Of a DNA stretch of 64,000 nt, positions 49,701-63,419 are shown piece after piece. Positions within the stretch are counted from its first letter, which is position 1, and every line of letters starts with the position of its first letter. This DNA comes from Membranipora membranacea (lineage: Eukaryota; Bryozoa; Gymnolaemata; Cheilostomatida; Membraniporidae): the NCBI GenBank assembly GCA_914767715.1, contig OU612070.1:14897501-14961500 (forward strand), in the 5' to 3' direction. The notes beneath the pieces are model-generated. The model saw only the letters and a list, made by a program, of their open reading frames with translations. It had not been told where the DNA came from and did no database searches. Made by a program: the position numbers and the translations under genes.

Positions 49701-52700
49701 ATCTAACAGGAAAACCTTGTTTTGATACATGATAGTTAACATAAAAAACATTCTTTGGCCAATCTGACAAATTTTAGATCAAAGTATTTTTTTCTGTTTG
49801 ATCCAATCGTATCTGTTTCCAGTTGCCTCCATGTAATCCATTTCTATGATTCAGGCCCCAGTGGCTTTCGCCCATATTATGAACATTGTACCTGACTGAC
49901 CTAAAAATAGATCTTTGAACTGTAAAGCAGACTTTATGTTACATCACATATATCAAAATAAGCTATTTCTGTCCTAATGATCTGATCAACAATACAATTA
50001 AACCCGTTAATTTGTCTTAAAATCAATACAAATATGTTTTATTGTTCAACATTGAGTATGAGAGGTTTCAATCATAAATATCTGATGCCAGACAGCTTCA
50101 TACATAAATTTGGTGGATAGGCTGAGAGTCCTTACCTTACCTTGATCTTTAGTTGTCTCAGTTTCAATTCAAGCCTTTGATCTGCTTCCAATTGAAGTTA
50201 TTTTTCCATGTAAGCAAAGCCGTACACATGCTGATTTGCTGTTTTGCAGGTCACAGTGTTGTTGGATGCGTTTAGACAGGATACCAGCCTCACTCACGAA
50301 CAGGTCATCAAAGCCATGACTGAAATGAGCAGAAAAACAGATCTACGTGAAGTTTTCTCGGTAAAGTATAACTAGCACAAGGCCGAATGGTGCATAGGCC
50401 CACTAGACATAGATTTACTAGAAAAATAGATCAAGTTCTATTTTAAGTAAATACATTTTTAGCATGGGGATTATGATAATTATCAAATCATCTGCCACCT
50501 AAGATTAATACTCATAAACCTAGACAAGGCACCAAATACATAATACATACATATGAAATGATCAAATTGTGGAGTTGGAGTTGTGGTATCATTGATTTGT
50601 AGTCCCAATCCCAAGGTTTGTTGATGATAACTGATATAACTAATATAATTGTGTTTTGATTTTCAAAATTGCACATTGCTGCGATCAATCTTGTATTGAT
50701 TTTTACCTGATTTTTTTAATAATAAACAACATCAAGATGGTCACGCGACACAGCTGAATCCATAGCAATTTTCAAGCTCAAAGCATGAGTGAGACTATCA
50801 TTGAAAACCCTGGATTGTTGACTACAAATCAACTAACACATCATCGCTACTACATAATTCGGTGATCAATGTCACCCATAATACAGTGTTTCAATGCTAT
50901 TATCCACGTAGTGTGTAGGTTTATTATTAAGTCGATGTCTAGTGGGACAGAACAAATTTTATCCTTTCTACATACTTCACTTGGTTCTCACTTTATATAT
51001 TGCAATGCACCCTGTATTTGAGGCTTTCTTGAGAGTCTTGGTGCAGGACCTAGTCACCAATCGGTCAGTTGTATGTGGCACGTGGATGACAATGTATCTT
51101 GCCAGTTGTTTCGTCACATGAAAAATGTCACTTGTGATCAATAACAATAATACCTTAGCAGGAGGGGAATTGAATGGCATTTCCCATTAATTTATAGATC
51201 TTACATGTTATAACCCTGACACTACAAGGATTCACACCACCAATGCAGGGGTCCAATAAATCCACTGTTGTGATGATGTGTAGAGTGTAGATTCCTGTGT
51301 AGCTGTGATGTGAAATGTTGATGTGAAACCTAGAGTCTTGCAGATTTACCAAAATATTGCTGAGCTTTCTAACACACAATAAATCTCTTTGTGTAACCTT
51401 TCCTATCTCATCAAAATAGTATCTGTGACCTTATCAAATATATTGACTGCATCATGTTCAATATTTTGGTGCTTCAATTCCTAGGTCTAGTTTGATCCAG
51501 TTCGCCTGCATTCCATTTGCTCCCCTCTACTGGTCACGTTGTCCTTTTTGACTGCAACGTGACCAGCGGAGGGGGAGAAACTCCAAGTGCAAGCAATTGT
51601 ACCAAACATTGTCTATTAAATTTCTATGGCTGAAAAATGTATGATCATCATCAGTCAATATATGTGCGGGTAAAAGCTGACCATCCAGTTGTTTGTCTTT
51701 CACTTTTTTGAGAGGCTTAATGAAAATAGCAACCTGCAAAATATCGGGATAGATTTTTGACTTTAGACAGAAAAGATTTACACTGTGAGGGGAAAACTCT
51801 CATTTGTATTTTAAAAAGCTTCTCTTAAACTAAACTTCTTCTAAACTGGCAATACTTGCTTTACCAGGGCCACACACCCACTTTTCTACTAGATCTAACC
51901 TTAAACACTCATTTCATATTTTCCTTTCCTATTTCAGGGTCTATTTGAGCTCATTCTGGCAACTGAAAGTTTCCGATTATTCCGCCGATTGATGACACAG
52001 AAGAATCTGGAGTTACAGCAGCAGGCTCTGATGCTCATCATGAAACAATACGGTCAGATACCAGAAATCATGCAAACTGAGCAGTCAGCACAAAAACCAG
52101 CTGAGGCTAATCGTCATGATGGAGGTAGGTTAACTGTTACTGCGCCACAACAACAATATATTGTATCTACTATCCTATGTGTTATATTATCTTATATCAT
52201 AGCTACTGTATATAGATAGTGTCTATCTTATTATGTCAATCAAAGATGCAAATTATAAAAATTGAATACATAAAGCAATTTAATTCCTTGACTCACTTTC
52301 AAAACATTACTGACAGTCTGACAGTACTGCTATGACTTGGTTACTTTATCATGGCTATGGTTGCAGTTCATATGTTCATGTATGGTACTTTTCTTGGGGT
52401 ATTGATTTTCTATCTCTTCCCCCTGATAAAGATTATCATTTGATTAATTTTTCAATGTGGTTGACCAATGAACTTGAGTTCATTGGCTTTGTCCAATCAA
52501 TGAATTGAATTGAATTGATTAGGGTAATAAATGATTTTGGGTGTTAGACTCGTCTTCTCAACATCAATGGGAGGATAACTCCATTGCTTATAAATAAACA
52601 AGTTTTAGGGGTCACTTTTTTGCCCTTCTCCCCACAGACCACTTCATACTCCTGACTTATGTATAACTTATTATTACTTATTTTCAGGTGGAGACAAAGC

Positions 52701-55361
52701 CCCCGAAGCAGTAGCAGTCAAACAACAGGAAGCTGAAATCTTAAATTCTATCATGAAGTAAGACATTTTTAGCACGCCTTAAAGTTGATGCAAAAGAAAA
52801 TTTTCTGTCTCATGATTATCATGGATACATAACCTTAGGATGATTCTTCCTAATGTCAAAACTTCACCCTTCATTTTTAAACCATTACCCTCATCAAAAC
52901 CTACAATATACACTGAGAGTAAAAAATCCCCATTTCCCAAGCACTAAAATAATGTATGTGGTCAAAGGTACAAAGGTCATCTAAATAATTTCTGAGATTA
53001 AAGTTGTTGAATAGTTTATGAAATATTTTCTATTTCTGAACGAATCTGTTTCTCTCATATAAACTTTTAAGTTAGACGGACTGGTTGATGCAAGAACCTC
53101 AACTATTTGTTGTCGCATAATTTCCATCACTTTCTAATTGTAGGTCTGCCGAGCCAAACAAACCTCCAGCGACCAGCTCTAAAGAGGTGGAGGGGATGAA
53201 GAAATCAGCTGAAGCTGAGGCTACTTTTCTCAAAGTAGAGAAACAGCAGGAACAGCAAAAACTAGAACAGGTATAGTCCACAATTGTCATCTCTCCCCTT
53301 GCTTCACAGTCATATCATTAGCCATTAGCCTTGAGTGCCTCCCTACTCAAGTGAAAGATTGTGAAATAAAATAGTAAATAATGAAATCAGCACTTCTTTA
53401 TCAGGTCATTGTTCCTCACAGGATGGTCACAGATATTTGAAACTTGGAAACCTAGAATTCATATATTAGGTTGGATATACTACCAGGGACCTCCCAATAT
53501 GCACAATTTTTGAGAAAAACAATCTGATGAAGATTTGTTGTATTTTGTAGGCAATGAAGGATCTGAAGTTTGAGGAGCCCCCATCTTCTTCTCCTGCAGC
53601 TCAAGCAAAGCCTGCTGCCAGTAAACCAGCGCTGCCTAGACTGACCAATCACGCGGCTCCACCTCCAACACCTGTACAGAATAAGGTAAATAATTCTAAT
53701 AATATAGTCGCAGTGTACTCAAGTATCGAAGCTTAGTAGGCGAATGTTGGCAGGGAGCCATTTGAGCCGACACTTATTGTCTCCAGTTTCAGTTATGGGA
53801 TTATTTGAAGCAATTATCAGTGATATAAAATTATTTCTTATAATGTATATATCAGAAATTCACTTAAATAGGGATGTCGGAGTCTATTCGACTACTAGCA
53901 TATTCATACTATGACACACTTCATCAACATGAGAGTATTCGGTCAGGAAAGAAGAGAAAGCTCATGTAAAGAGATCACCTTTTTGAGGATCAGTGCTCTC
54001 ATTGCACATTATGTTATATTTTCTTTCTGTTTAGCCTTCTGCCACACCTGTTGCTGCTCCTGTGGTTGGGGGCGGTGATGCTGCTGCCCAATGGATTGCT
54101 CAAGCTAAGGCTGAAAACGATGATGATACTGTAAACGCTGTACAAAATGCTGCAGTAAGTCTACACAACCATCTAACTTGTCTAGTATACAGTAGCTTAG
54201 AGCCAGAGAAATAGAATACTCAGATTCAAATGTATATAATTAGTGATGGTGATTCACTTAGGGGGCTGAATATACATTGACAAGATTAAGTGTCTGCATG
54301 ATATATTTAAATTTAGAACGAGAACTTTGTAAAATTGCTCTTTGTATTTGGATATGCATATGACATATGCATATGATATGCATATGACATATGCATATTG
54401 CATATGACTCGGTTTTTCCTCCCAAGCTAATTCAACAGTAAGATCATGAAGTAGGTGGGTTGATAACTCGGGAGGCTTTCGAAGGCTCACTGCATACCAT
54501 TATATATGTATAATTTTTATAATTTCAGGCCACCTTTGCAACAATGACACCAGAAGAGCTCCAAAAAAGACAGCAACATTTAAAAGCTCAAAGAGAAAAG
54601 CTTATGGCTCTTAAACAGAAGGTAAATATGTGTATTTATGTTTAACAATACTGCAGAATACAAGTCGATCACATCAATTAACGTATTGAGTGTATAACGG
54701 TAAATTACAGTTGGCCTTGGTATCTTTTGTCTCGCTTGTAATAGGCGAAAGTATCACTCAAGTTTCTGGTATTGTCATTGAGCAGATGTCATTCATTCAT
54801 GACATTTATATGAGATTGTCCTGATTTTCCTGAGAATTCCAGTGTAAAGATGCATTGTGGAAATTCTTTTTACAAGCACTATCAAAGAGTAATAGTTTCA
54901 CCAAATTTGCAGTTATGCAGTAAATTGTAGTTGTCTACCCAGTTTGAAGAAGTAGACCACTTTGAGTTTCCATCGTATTGCTCGCGTATTTGCACCAGCA
55001 AGCTCTTATTCTTTGATTGTCACATGTGTCACATTTCAACCATGTTTATCACTACAGCATCACCAACAATGTGTGTAGGTCATCATTATAATGGGTGATA
55101 TCACCACCGAATGGTTCTGACAGCATATGTTGTATATTGCCTATCGCCACTTACTTGCTTTTTCCACAGGAACGAGAGAAACAGCTAGATACATATGAGA
55201 AAAAGACTCCTGGAGCGAGACCTAAGTCCGCTAGAGTCGCCCGCTCTGTACTGAGTCGTGCTCCAGCCCAACCAGATCCTCAAGACGCTGAGAAAAACAA
55301 AGAAATGGAAATGAGACGGGCCATTGCTAATAGATTAAAAGCTGAAATGCTTGGTAAGTGA
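46792..55361 (+). CDS. CFAP36: Cilia- and flagella-associated protein 36 (CCDC104-like)
   Basis: Exons: 46792-46897, 49562-49626, 50250-50360, 51938-52124, 52688-52757, 53144-53270, 53551-53685, 54035-54154, 54529-54621, 55170-55361; about 401 residues (human 342). CFAP36 binds the small GTPase ARL3 through its N-terminal BART-like helical domain and acts in cilia. Here that domain spans about residues 1-135, from WVYDELLNYVGSPLFQAP through FMEANCLIFDPALDDCKEY to FRLFRRLMTQKNLELQQQAL, matching the family order. A low-complexity Ala/Pro/Glu-rich middle follows. The conserved C-terminal coiled coil has TPEELQKRQQHLKAQREKL and a final RRAIANRLKAEMLGK. Phases (1,0,0,1,2,0,0,0,0) keep frame. The Ser/Pro-rich middle explains the extra length. 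The last coding bases contain GGTAAGTGA, a good splice donor, so an alternative extended end is possible. AATAAATAAA at 56358-56367 is a candidate poly(A) signal. Confidence 0.93.
46898..49561 (+). other. CFAP36 intron 1
   Basis: The 2.7-kb intron starts GTAAGT and ends gttgcag. I see no embedded gene or strong repeat in it. Confidence 0.6.
51490..51607. mobile_element. Small fold-back element, copy D
   Basis: The 118-bp copy has the best-preserved symmetry: it begins gtttgatccagttcgcctgc, ends in aattgtaccaaac, and centres on ctggtcacgtt / aacgtgaccag. It lies in intron 3 of CFAP36, about 16 kb from copies A-C, which shows the family is dispersed and not just a local duplication. Confidence 0.75.
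54349..54407. repeat. Clustered atgcatat palindromes
   Basis: About 55 bp in a CFAP36 intron consist almost only of overlapping catatgcatatg and tatgcata units, arranged as a ~22-bp tandem repeat. It can fold on itself in several registers. Confidence 0.75.
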
Positions 55362-58300
55362 GACAACAGGTAGATTTTCCCTATTGTGCAGTTTTTTCGT
55401 TCTAAGAGAGGGCAGGTTATATTGTAGAGTGCTTTAAAACTCCACCTGATATGGTACTTACCGAAAGTGCATCTTTCGCTCGAAAGAAAAACTCTCAGCA
55501 AAATCTGAAAACTGTTTAATAGGACATGGCCCTTTTTCCGATTCCTTATCAAAGACACCATGAAAATCAAATCATTTATTAATTCAAGCAGGGAAAATAA
55601 GTGCTGCTTTGCTGTTTCATGCTAGTCAATTTAAGTATTTTTCCTGTGATAAAGCAGTGATAATGGCTATTTAATTACTCGGCGTGCGTGGCAAGAGAGC
55701 ATTCTTACGGGAATTCAATCATCATGTGCCCACTTCCTGTTCGACAAAATGCAATCGTTATTTGAAAAGTCAAATTGAAAAGTATCCTACTGGGACACAA
55801 ATACCTTATGTTTGAGTTTGAATATTACAGAAAATCAATTCTAGGGCATGAATCGGTAAGATTGCACATCGTTTTGTAAACCAACACTTTTCTAAGTTAT
55901 GCAGTAGTACAGTCTGGTTATTGTTTAGTAATTGTCAGTGTCTCATCTACTGACTCACCTTCTGACATAGTCGGTTAAGTTTACTTTTTTGCGTTCCACG
56001 CATATAATTTTATTTCAAAGCTATATCTTTTGTGGCCGATATCAATCACCAGTTTCTGTAGGGAGTCATGTAGATTTTCTCACATTTTCTGTTTGTCTAT
56101 TCTTTTATTTATTCCGTCCAATAATATCATCATTGTGTTATGTCAAGAGTTGCGGCCAAACAAGCAGATTTTATGTCATATGTTTTTTTGAAATTCAATT
56201 TTTGTTTTTCTCCAATCCGTCCTATCACAATGATGGCATACCCTAATGATTTTCTAATTTGATCAGACAATATATTGCTGGTTTGCCGTCCATCCTTTTT
56301 CTGTGCTGTTTTCTTCCCATGTAATGGATTATACTTTTTTCCAAGGTAGCTCTGAAGAATAAATAAAGGCGTCATTAAAGTACAAACCCTAAATTAAAAA
56401 TGAAATTCAGCTGATCATGGTATTTTCCCACGCCTCCCAACTAGTTTGTCACGTAGTCTATGAAGTGTTGTTAGGAGGATTGATAATCCACCCATCTGGG
56501 ATTAGTCTTGGGTAGTAAACTTTTTGTGACCTTTGTTGGTGACATGTCCCTTACCCGTCAACACCAAGTTTCACACAACATATCTCTTGGTATATGCTCT
56601 ATGAATACATATTTATAATAATCATAAATCCCTTTTGAGTTTATGTCAGCTAGTTAATGTGGGACTAATAGCATATTGTGCTCTGGTAGGTTAACGCTTC
56701 TTATGTACAAGATCAATGTAGTATCAACTCACTCAGTGCCTTTTTACTCTGTCGAGTTATTGCTTCAGGCTAAGAAACACTGGCGATGTCAGGGTTTTCG
56801 ACCTTAGTATTGATGTGACTTTGCAGGTTAGAGAGTTTACTGACAGCGGTAAATTGAGTTGATTATAAGTCAACAGCGTCACGTAGGAAACTCTGCGCTG
56901 CCGACGGCATATTTCTAAACTAAAATTACAGAGCGGTGATAGGATCTTACTCTAGTTCTGGTTAAAGGTTCCTTCTCATGGCAGCAAATTATACATCGTG
57001 TGCGTCAGCGCAAGATTTATCAGATACACCTACACTAGTACACACCTTGTGTCATCATATCTATATATGGCTCCGACACTGGTGTCACAATGATGCAATC
57101 TCATGTTACAGCCCTGCGAATACCAAGGCAGAACCCTGAACCAGAGTAGATATTCATCACATTGCAAATGAGAGTACAAGAGTTAATGTTGAGTCATATA
57201 ATAAAAACACACCAATTTTATTAACAGCAAATCGGCTGAAAATCAATAAATTGTAACAAAATCTTCATCCATCCAGTCATTTAGAAAAAAACCCATATCA
57301 ATCAGTAATGAAATTAATATTCAAATGAAATTTACGGTGTCACCGGATACCATCTTCCCAGAGGGTGCTGACAATAACATCACAGCACAATCACATCTAG
57401 AAGGCATGTTGTTGGAATTCAATTTTTTTCACTTGCAACTTAATAATTATCAGGTTTCAAATATCGACAAAAGAGCAGCGTTTATATGTTGTTGTTTTGT
57501 CGCAGAGCTTTGTAAATTGTAAAGTATACTGGAAATCTCTCCTGTGCTCTCAAGAAGATAGTAGGGCATGTTCACAGTATGGTCCGCCATGATAATCCCT
57601 CCCCCCCCCCTTCATTCCAGTTACTCCAAAGTTGATTTGAATGGGACCAATAGTATTCATAAATTGATAAAAGGATGAGCCACAATATCCTCATGTAAAG
57701 GTTTTAAAGTTAGGCATATAATAAACATAGGCATCAGGATCATATACAGCTAAGGTGCCGCACTTTATTGCGGATGACGTAACTGCATTGAATTGTGTAA
57801 TAGCGCAAATGCTACCATTGATTTGACAACTCGATCAATTTTGATCAGATGATATGTGTGAACATTTATTCATATTTGGCGGCTTCTCGCTATCAATTTG
57901 AAGTTGTTTTTATTTAAACGAAATTTGAATTGAAAACTTTTATCAAACTGATAACGACCAGCTGCTTAATCTATTGCAGTATTCATATTCAATCGAATCA
58001 ATGCAAATCAATAATATCACCATTCACCGAGTCATTCAAGGTGATGACGTCACACATTTGAATGCCTCATCTCCAATGCTCCATATAGTGTCCAGGTTAA
58101 TAAAGTCAAAGATTTTACCACATTAATATGTGTCTGGGAATCAATAGTTCAAAGTGAATGTGATAATTAGTGCTGGGATTTCTTAATTTAGAAAATCCAA
58201 GAATAGCTTGTCACAGCTTGCATTACAGGCTCATGCTTGTCAATTTTCTGTTGCAGCAATCCATGAATATAGGATACCTTGAATTATGTCGTATGGATCG

Positions 58301-59715
58301 TGCTGCCATCATGGGAAATTAATCTCAAGTATCCGCCTGTGCTTACCCACATGGGAATGCATGACTATTATCATGGTGTGCTGAACAATGATTAAGCTTT
58401 CAGCATTCTTGATTTAATTTTAACGCTACCCACTCACCAAGGACTCTTTGCACTGACCTAACATGTAACGACTTCAAGGTGTTGTAACGTGTTAAGTAAA
58501 TTCTTAGGTCGACACTCCGATGATTTTCTCTGTCTGCCGTCTGGTTTCAGAGTTACCATGTGCTCTGTGTAGTCACTATGATACAACTGTGTTGGATTGC
58601 GTAGATTGCTGAAAATATTGTGCCACGAGTGGGGAACAAAACCGATCCTCTCAAGCCAGGCAGATTACTACGATCAAGGAGTAACAGGGGAGAGGAGTGA
58701 TTGCTACTCGTATTTGATCATTATATAGACAATCCCATTATAACATATATTATGTAAAAAATTCGGGAGTTATTTCGCCTCTCCCCTGTTGCTTTCCTGT
58801 TACTCCTTGTTGCGGTTTATTGTATCATGAAACTGATCATTACATGCAAGAACCAATTGTTGGTGGCATCGGCTAATCCGACTCATTGCAGGGACATCAT
58901 TTTCAGTCTCATTGCAGAGTATAGGAATGTCAACTCTTAACACCATCAGCAATTTTTCTCAAAAGAACTGTGTAATTTTTCCCTGAGCGAAATCTTACAT
59001 AACTTTATCATAAATAAATGCTTGACTACAACGGTGCATTGATCTGAGTGTAGGCTTTAACTATTGATTGATAATGTTCTTTAATTCTGAAGAAGAAATT
59101 GTCCCAGCATTTCATTTACTCGATTTAGAAGCTTTTGTCTGTTTCCAACAAAAATACTCTAAAATCAATGCACAGGAAGGCTTCCTTTGTTTGACTGCCT
59201 CTCCAACAATCTTAAATGAAATCACTTTCGGCACTTAGTGACGCTCTTGCAGGATAATTTGTTGCTGTTAGCTGTTATTTAATGAAGGAATTAAGTCCCA
59301 AGCTAAGAACTATTGATAAATAATGTCAATTAATTTCTATAATAAAGCATAGTTTAGTACAAATTTTTCTATTGCGCATACCATATAGATGTCGATTACA
59401 CACTTTTTCTGGCAGCTAAGCAGCCCACATGACACATAGCATCTTCCTTCGACATCAACATGGCATTGGTAAAATAAACGTGTGAAAAAAGACGAAGCTA
59501 TTAAACCTCTGCTGATAACACCATCCGTCACACTGACAAGATAACTGTGAAGCAAAAGACATCACACATCAACAGACCAGCTCGCTTCAAATATCTGTTA
59601 CTGGTTAAAGAAGATATCGAGCCTCACATTTCTTCTTTTATCACACATAGAGTTGTATTTTACACGCTGTCAGCAAGTAGGAGGAATTACAAACTGTAAC
59701 ACAACTACTCTAAAA
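55362..59715. other. Intergenic region with CFAP36 3' UTR
   Basis: The first ~1 kb is probably CFAP36 3' UTR. No further gene is visible up to 59716. A poly-C tract lies near 57599-57610, and an inverted repeat at 58675-58809. Confidence 0.5.
58675..58809. repeat. Inverted repeat with caaggagtaacagg ends
   Basis: The left arm caaggagtaacaggggagag mirrors the right side, where ctctcccctgtt and cctgttactccttg are separated by a few extra bases (gctt). The layout suggests a short fold-back element with a deletion in one arm. Confidence 0.65.
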
Positions 59716-62641
59716 ATGGCGGACGAAGAGGATAGTAGAAAGATACTCGACAGAATCCAGCCAGTATATGGAATAGCTATTGGTAAGTCAATTTTTCAAA
59801 CTTCCATGCTGTGAATAATGTAATAACATTATTGCATTATGATTATATTTATATGAACTTTATTTCGAGCTGAACAAAGAGGGGAAAACACTGGGACCTG
59901 TTCACTTTTTGAGATCACGTGTTACGGAAGGGTATTCTGAGGGTGATACAAGTATACTTACCATATAATATTTTAAGCCCAGAAGCAATCACAGGTGAAG
60001 TGATTGAGGATGGTCTTGAAATAAGATTTATATCAGCTTTTCAAAAAAATTTTTTTAGAAAACTTGGTCGGGAGGGATTCCATTTCAATGGTAAACAAAA
60101 CCGTTCATGGGAGCTGACACTTATTTAATGTGTTAAAATTTTGTCGGCCTATCACATATAAAAGATCTTATTAATTTCAAGAAAAAAGGGTAGCTGATAA
60201 TTCAAGAAAGGCCAAATCTGCCCTCAAAGTGTGGTTCATGGTCATATATATTATAGTATACCCTAAAGAATGAAAATTTTCATCGTTACATTTGATACTT
60301 TGCTAATCAATGTTCACGTATAATGTTCATTCTGCTTAAATTTAGATTTTGGAAAATTTTTCAATGAAAGCTTTTCAATAGTGATTTCCAAAATCAAAAT
60401 TATTTCAAATGTGGATTCATCAAATTTTTTGATGGGATCACCTTTTTGTGAGAATCTCAAGAATATTCAAAGCTATGGAAAGTTATATAAAATTCAAGCT
60501 GCCAATTGAAATAATTATCCGAAAGGAGTTCATTGATCAAAATTGAGATATTCTGCACAGCATCAAGCCTGTAAATGAAGGAGAAAGTATATCTGGGGAG
60601 GCGAATAATTGCATTAAAGGAGATTTGCTAACTTTTAATTGATTAAAATTCTCTGATAATTTATTGATATATAAAGCAGAGGAATGTCATTTAGCCCGAG
60701 TTGACTCACAACAACAAAACACTTAAAGGACAATGATATTTCAGTGCCATTTTAAATCATGGGGGGAGTGAAGAGGATGTGGTATCGTGGTGTGCGTGAA
60801 GCTTTATATTCTAAAAATAATAAGTTTATGGTGCTGACTGTTTTCTTATACTTTGAATGTCAATCTACATTTGCCTGTCTAGCGTACTGTTGTTTGAATG
60901 AGCCAAACTGTTGTCATAGCTTTTATTTACCAGGCAAATATTGGCCAGTCTTGTGCCTGACTAAATCAATTTCCTCTGTAAAGCTGTTTGATTCAAATGG
61001 TTGGTTCTTGAACTTGCGTTGACAAGCTGAGAGGAAATGACTAAGTTTGACAAGCAAGTCTACAGCATACAGTCAGACTCCTACAGAAGAATTTTAGTAC
61101 ATCGAATTGAAGGTTTTGAACAAGCAAGGATCACCTTTTTCATAAATTTGATACAAAACAACAATTACTCCATTCCTATTTGGCCTTTTTTATCATTTAA
61201 TTCATGTGCAGAAACTTTTCATTGAAATATAACTTTCCCCCCTAAAACTTAGCCATCCACCCATCAATAGATTCAATGATATATAAAATATATGTGGATC
61301 TTTCAATAACCATATTTCGCTTATAGTCAAATGTCGAGTTTATTGCTTCTTGTTATAAGCTGTCACACAGGCGACCAAGACTGAAACATAGACCAGTGTC
61401 AGAACAACCTGCAATCGGAAATGAGGGAGAGAGGTGTTGCATTTAAAGGTTTACAAATTATCGTAGTTCAACAATGTGATGAGATGTGACGGAGAAATTT
61501 AATGTCAATGGTAAATGCAGCTGGTTGAGGGGGCTGACAAAAATCTAATGTTTTATGTTTTCTTCCCTTGTTATCTATTTGATATAAAACAGTCTTGCAG
61601 CAGTAAGACATCATAATCTTTCAAAAGACCTTTTTGTGATCAGATAAATATTTTAGCTGCGTTGATCTGATTTGACGAATCTAATTCGACAAAATTATTC
61701 GTCGATCTGATTTGTCATCTGTTTGTTGGTGAATTCGATAACACCTTGCCCCTGTCAGGGTCGCCCAAGAATTAATGAAAGATACACAAGATCAATTTGT
61801 AGCAGTCACTAGCAGCCACCTCATATCATAAAAAACTAGTACAAACTATCTCTGAAACTAAACACGTGTAATATGATTCTTTGGTGTGTCCAAAGCCATC
61901 TAGCACCTATTTCGAAATAGTGCAGTCTAAGTAATTGTGTTATTTTGCCACAACTTCCTGAAATAGTTGAATGGAATATAATTGTAAGGTTAATGGTGTC
62001 AAATATTTTTGTAAACTAAAACATAACACATGATCACACGTTGATAATGGCATTCTATTATCAACTACCGCCCATTCACAATCTGATTGGAACTTGACTG
62101 CACTATGGTCCCATGCTTCAAATGAGTTGTCTGCTCCCGATTCGTAAGAAGAATGCTAACGATTGCCATGAACATAAAAATACAAAAAAGATCTGCCGCG
62201 GCTGGGAATCGAACTCAGGTTCCTGCATTGAAGTGTTTGTTTCTATCCAAAACACGGTTCCTGAATTTGAATGAAGGAACACAAACTAATCCGAACGGAA
62301 GTAAACATATGTGCATAGAGTACCAAGATGTTTATATGATACTAATTGTTGGTTCTTTTGTACCTACAGGTGCTGGTTCATTCTTAGTGGGACTTCTGCT
62401 CTTCTGTATCTTCTATCAATGTTGCTGTAAAACAAAACCAGATGAAGAGGAGACAGCAAATAAGACAGAAACTTCTGAGGTGGCGCCAATGGAGAACGGA
62501 GAACGACCTCCACATAAACAACAATCACAAATACCGGAATTTGATCCTCACCAGACACTTCGTTATCACATGGAAACCGATTCCAGTCAAGATCTGTCTT
62601 CTCCTTCTATTCAGCATCCAATGCCTGGTGAAACAAGTTAA
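59716..62641 (+). CDS. Small single-pass membrane protein, unknown function
   Basis: Two exons, 59716-59782 and 62370-62641, join in phase 1 (ATTG | GT) to give 112 residues. The polar N-terminus (MADEEDSRKILDRIQPVYG) leads into one hydrophobic segment of about 20 residues (GIAIGGAGSFLVGLLLFCIF) with small-xxx-small packing motifs. This is followed by YQCCCK, a likely palmitoylation cluster, and an acidic, Pro/Gln/Ser-rich tail of about 65 residues. With no signal peptide the topology is uncertain. The ATG sits in a good context (aaaaatggcg) and both splice sites are strong (GTAAGT; tacctacag). I do not recognise a family. Additional small phase-1 exons in the 2.6-kb intron could have been missed. 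AATAAA at 63800-63805 may end the transcript. Confidence 0.6.
62195..62300 (-). mobile_element. tRNA-like SINE remnant
   Basis: On the minus strand a B-box-like sequence (gagttcgattccc) follows a degenerate head. It lies just upstream of the second exon of the small membrane-protein gene. No body sequence shared with the other SINE family was identified. Confidence 0.4.
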
Positions 62642-62743
62642 CTACTTGCCCCCATACTTATGCTATTATAATACTCTGCATTGGATCCTGGTAGTGGTAT
62701 TCCATTATCAGCCACAGTTTGGAATTTGGTTAATAATGGGATG

Positions 62744-62841
62744 CAACTACCAGCGACCTGAGCTTTTAATCTACTGACACCGCCTGTTCTCACAACTACC
62801 AGCGACCTGAGCTTTTAATCTACTGACACCGCCTGTTCTCA
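62744..62841 (+). repeat. 49-bp tandem duplication in the 3' UTR
   Basis: Two identical 49-nt copies (62744-62792 and 62793-62841), each beginning caactaccagcgacctgagc, follow the stop codon of the small membrane-protein gene by about 100 nt. Perfect identity indicates a recent event or an assembly artefact. Confidence 0.95.
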
Positions 62842-63094
62842 CTTCATTTCCCACTGCGTGAAGGTATTAACCGTATTGACACACCTTATGTGTAGACAAA
62901 AAATATTTTTGTTTTTGCGGCAGCGTGAATCATTAGGGTTCAGGGGATTGGAAATGGGGTAAAGAAGTGAAGGATGTTGCACTAACTAAATCTGTTGTCA
63001 GATTTGAATTGCGACCAAAGGCACATAACAGTCTGTAGGTGTGGCCATATACGATCAATATATATTTGTCATACCCTGTTGCGCAAATGCATTT

Positions 63095-63200
63095 GTGGGT
63101 TCAAGCGTACCTACCTCAGAGGTTAGTGCGTCAGACTCATGATCACATGTAAGCATGTGGGATCTAACTCGGATCAAATGAGTTCGCGTCCTGATTTTGC
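63095..63200 (+). mobile_element. tRNA-like SINE head, degenerate
   Basis: The stretch cctcagaggttagtgcgtc followed by agactcatgatc resembles a tRNA D-arm and anticodon arm as found in SINE heads. The B box is degenerate. It is not a functional tRNA gene. Confidence 0.4.
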
Positions 63201-63289
63201 TGAAAGGGATCACTCACCCCACCCCACATGAAGTTCAATACCGAGCCTCATCCCTGGAGTCTTCTGAATTGAAGGTGGTGATGGCCTTC

Positions 63290-63415
63290 AGAAAAACAAC
63301 AACAACGACAATAACAGCAATAATAACAGCAACAATAACAACCATAACAACAACAGCAATATCAAGAGCAACAATGAAAAAAAACCACAACAACAATCAC
63401 AGCAACAATGACATC
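63290..63415 (+). repeat. Imperfect AAC/AATAAC microsatellite
   Basis: About 120 bp of interrupted (aac)n, aata and agc triplets, C- and A-rich on the plus strand. It generates a spurious Thr/Ala-rich frame. Confidence 0.85.
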
Positions 63416-63419
63416 TCAG

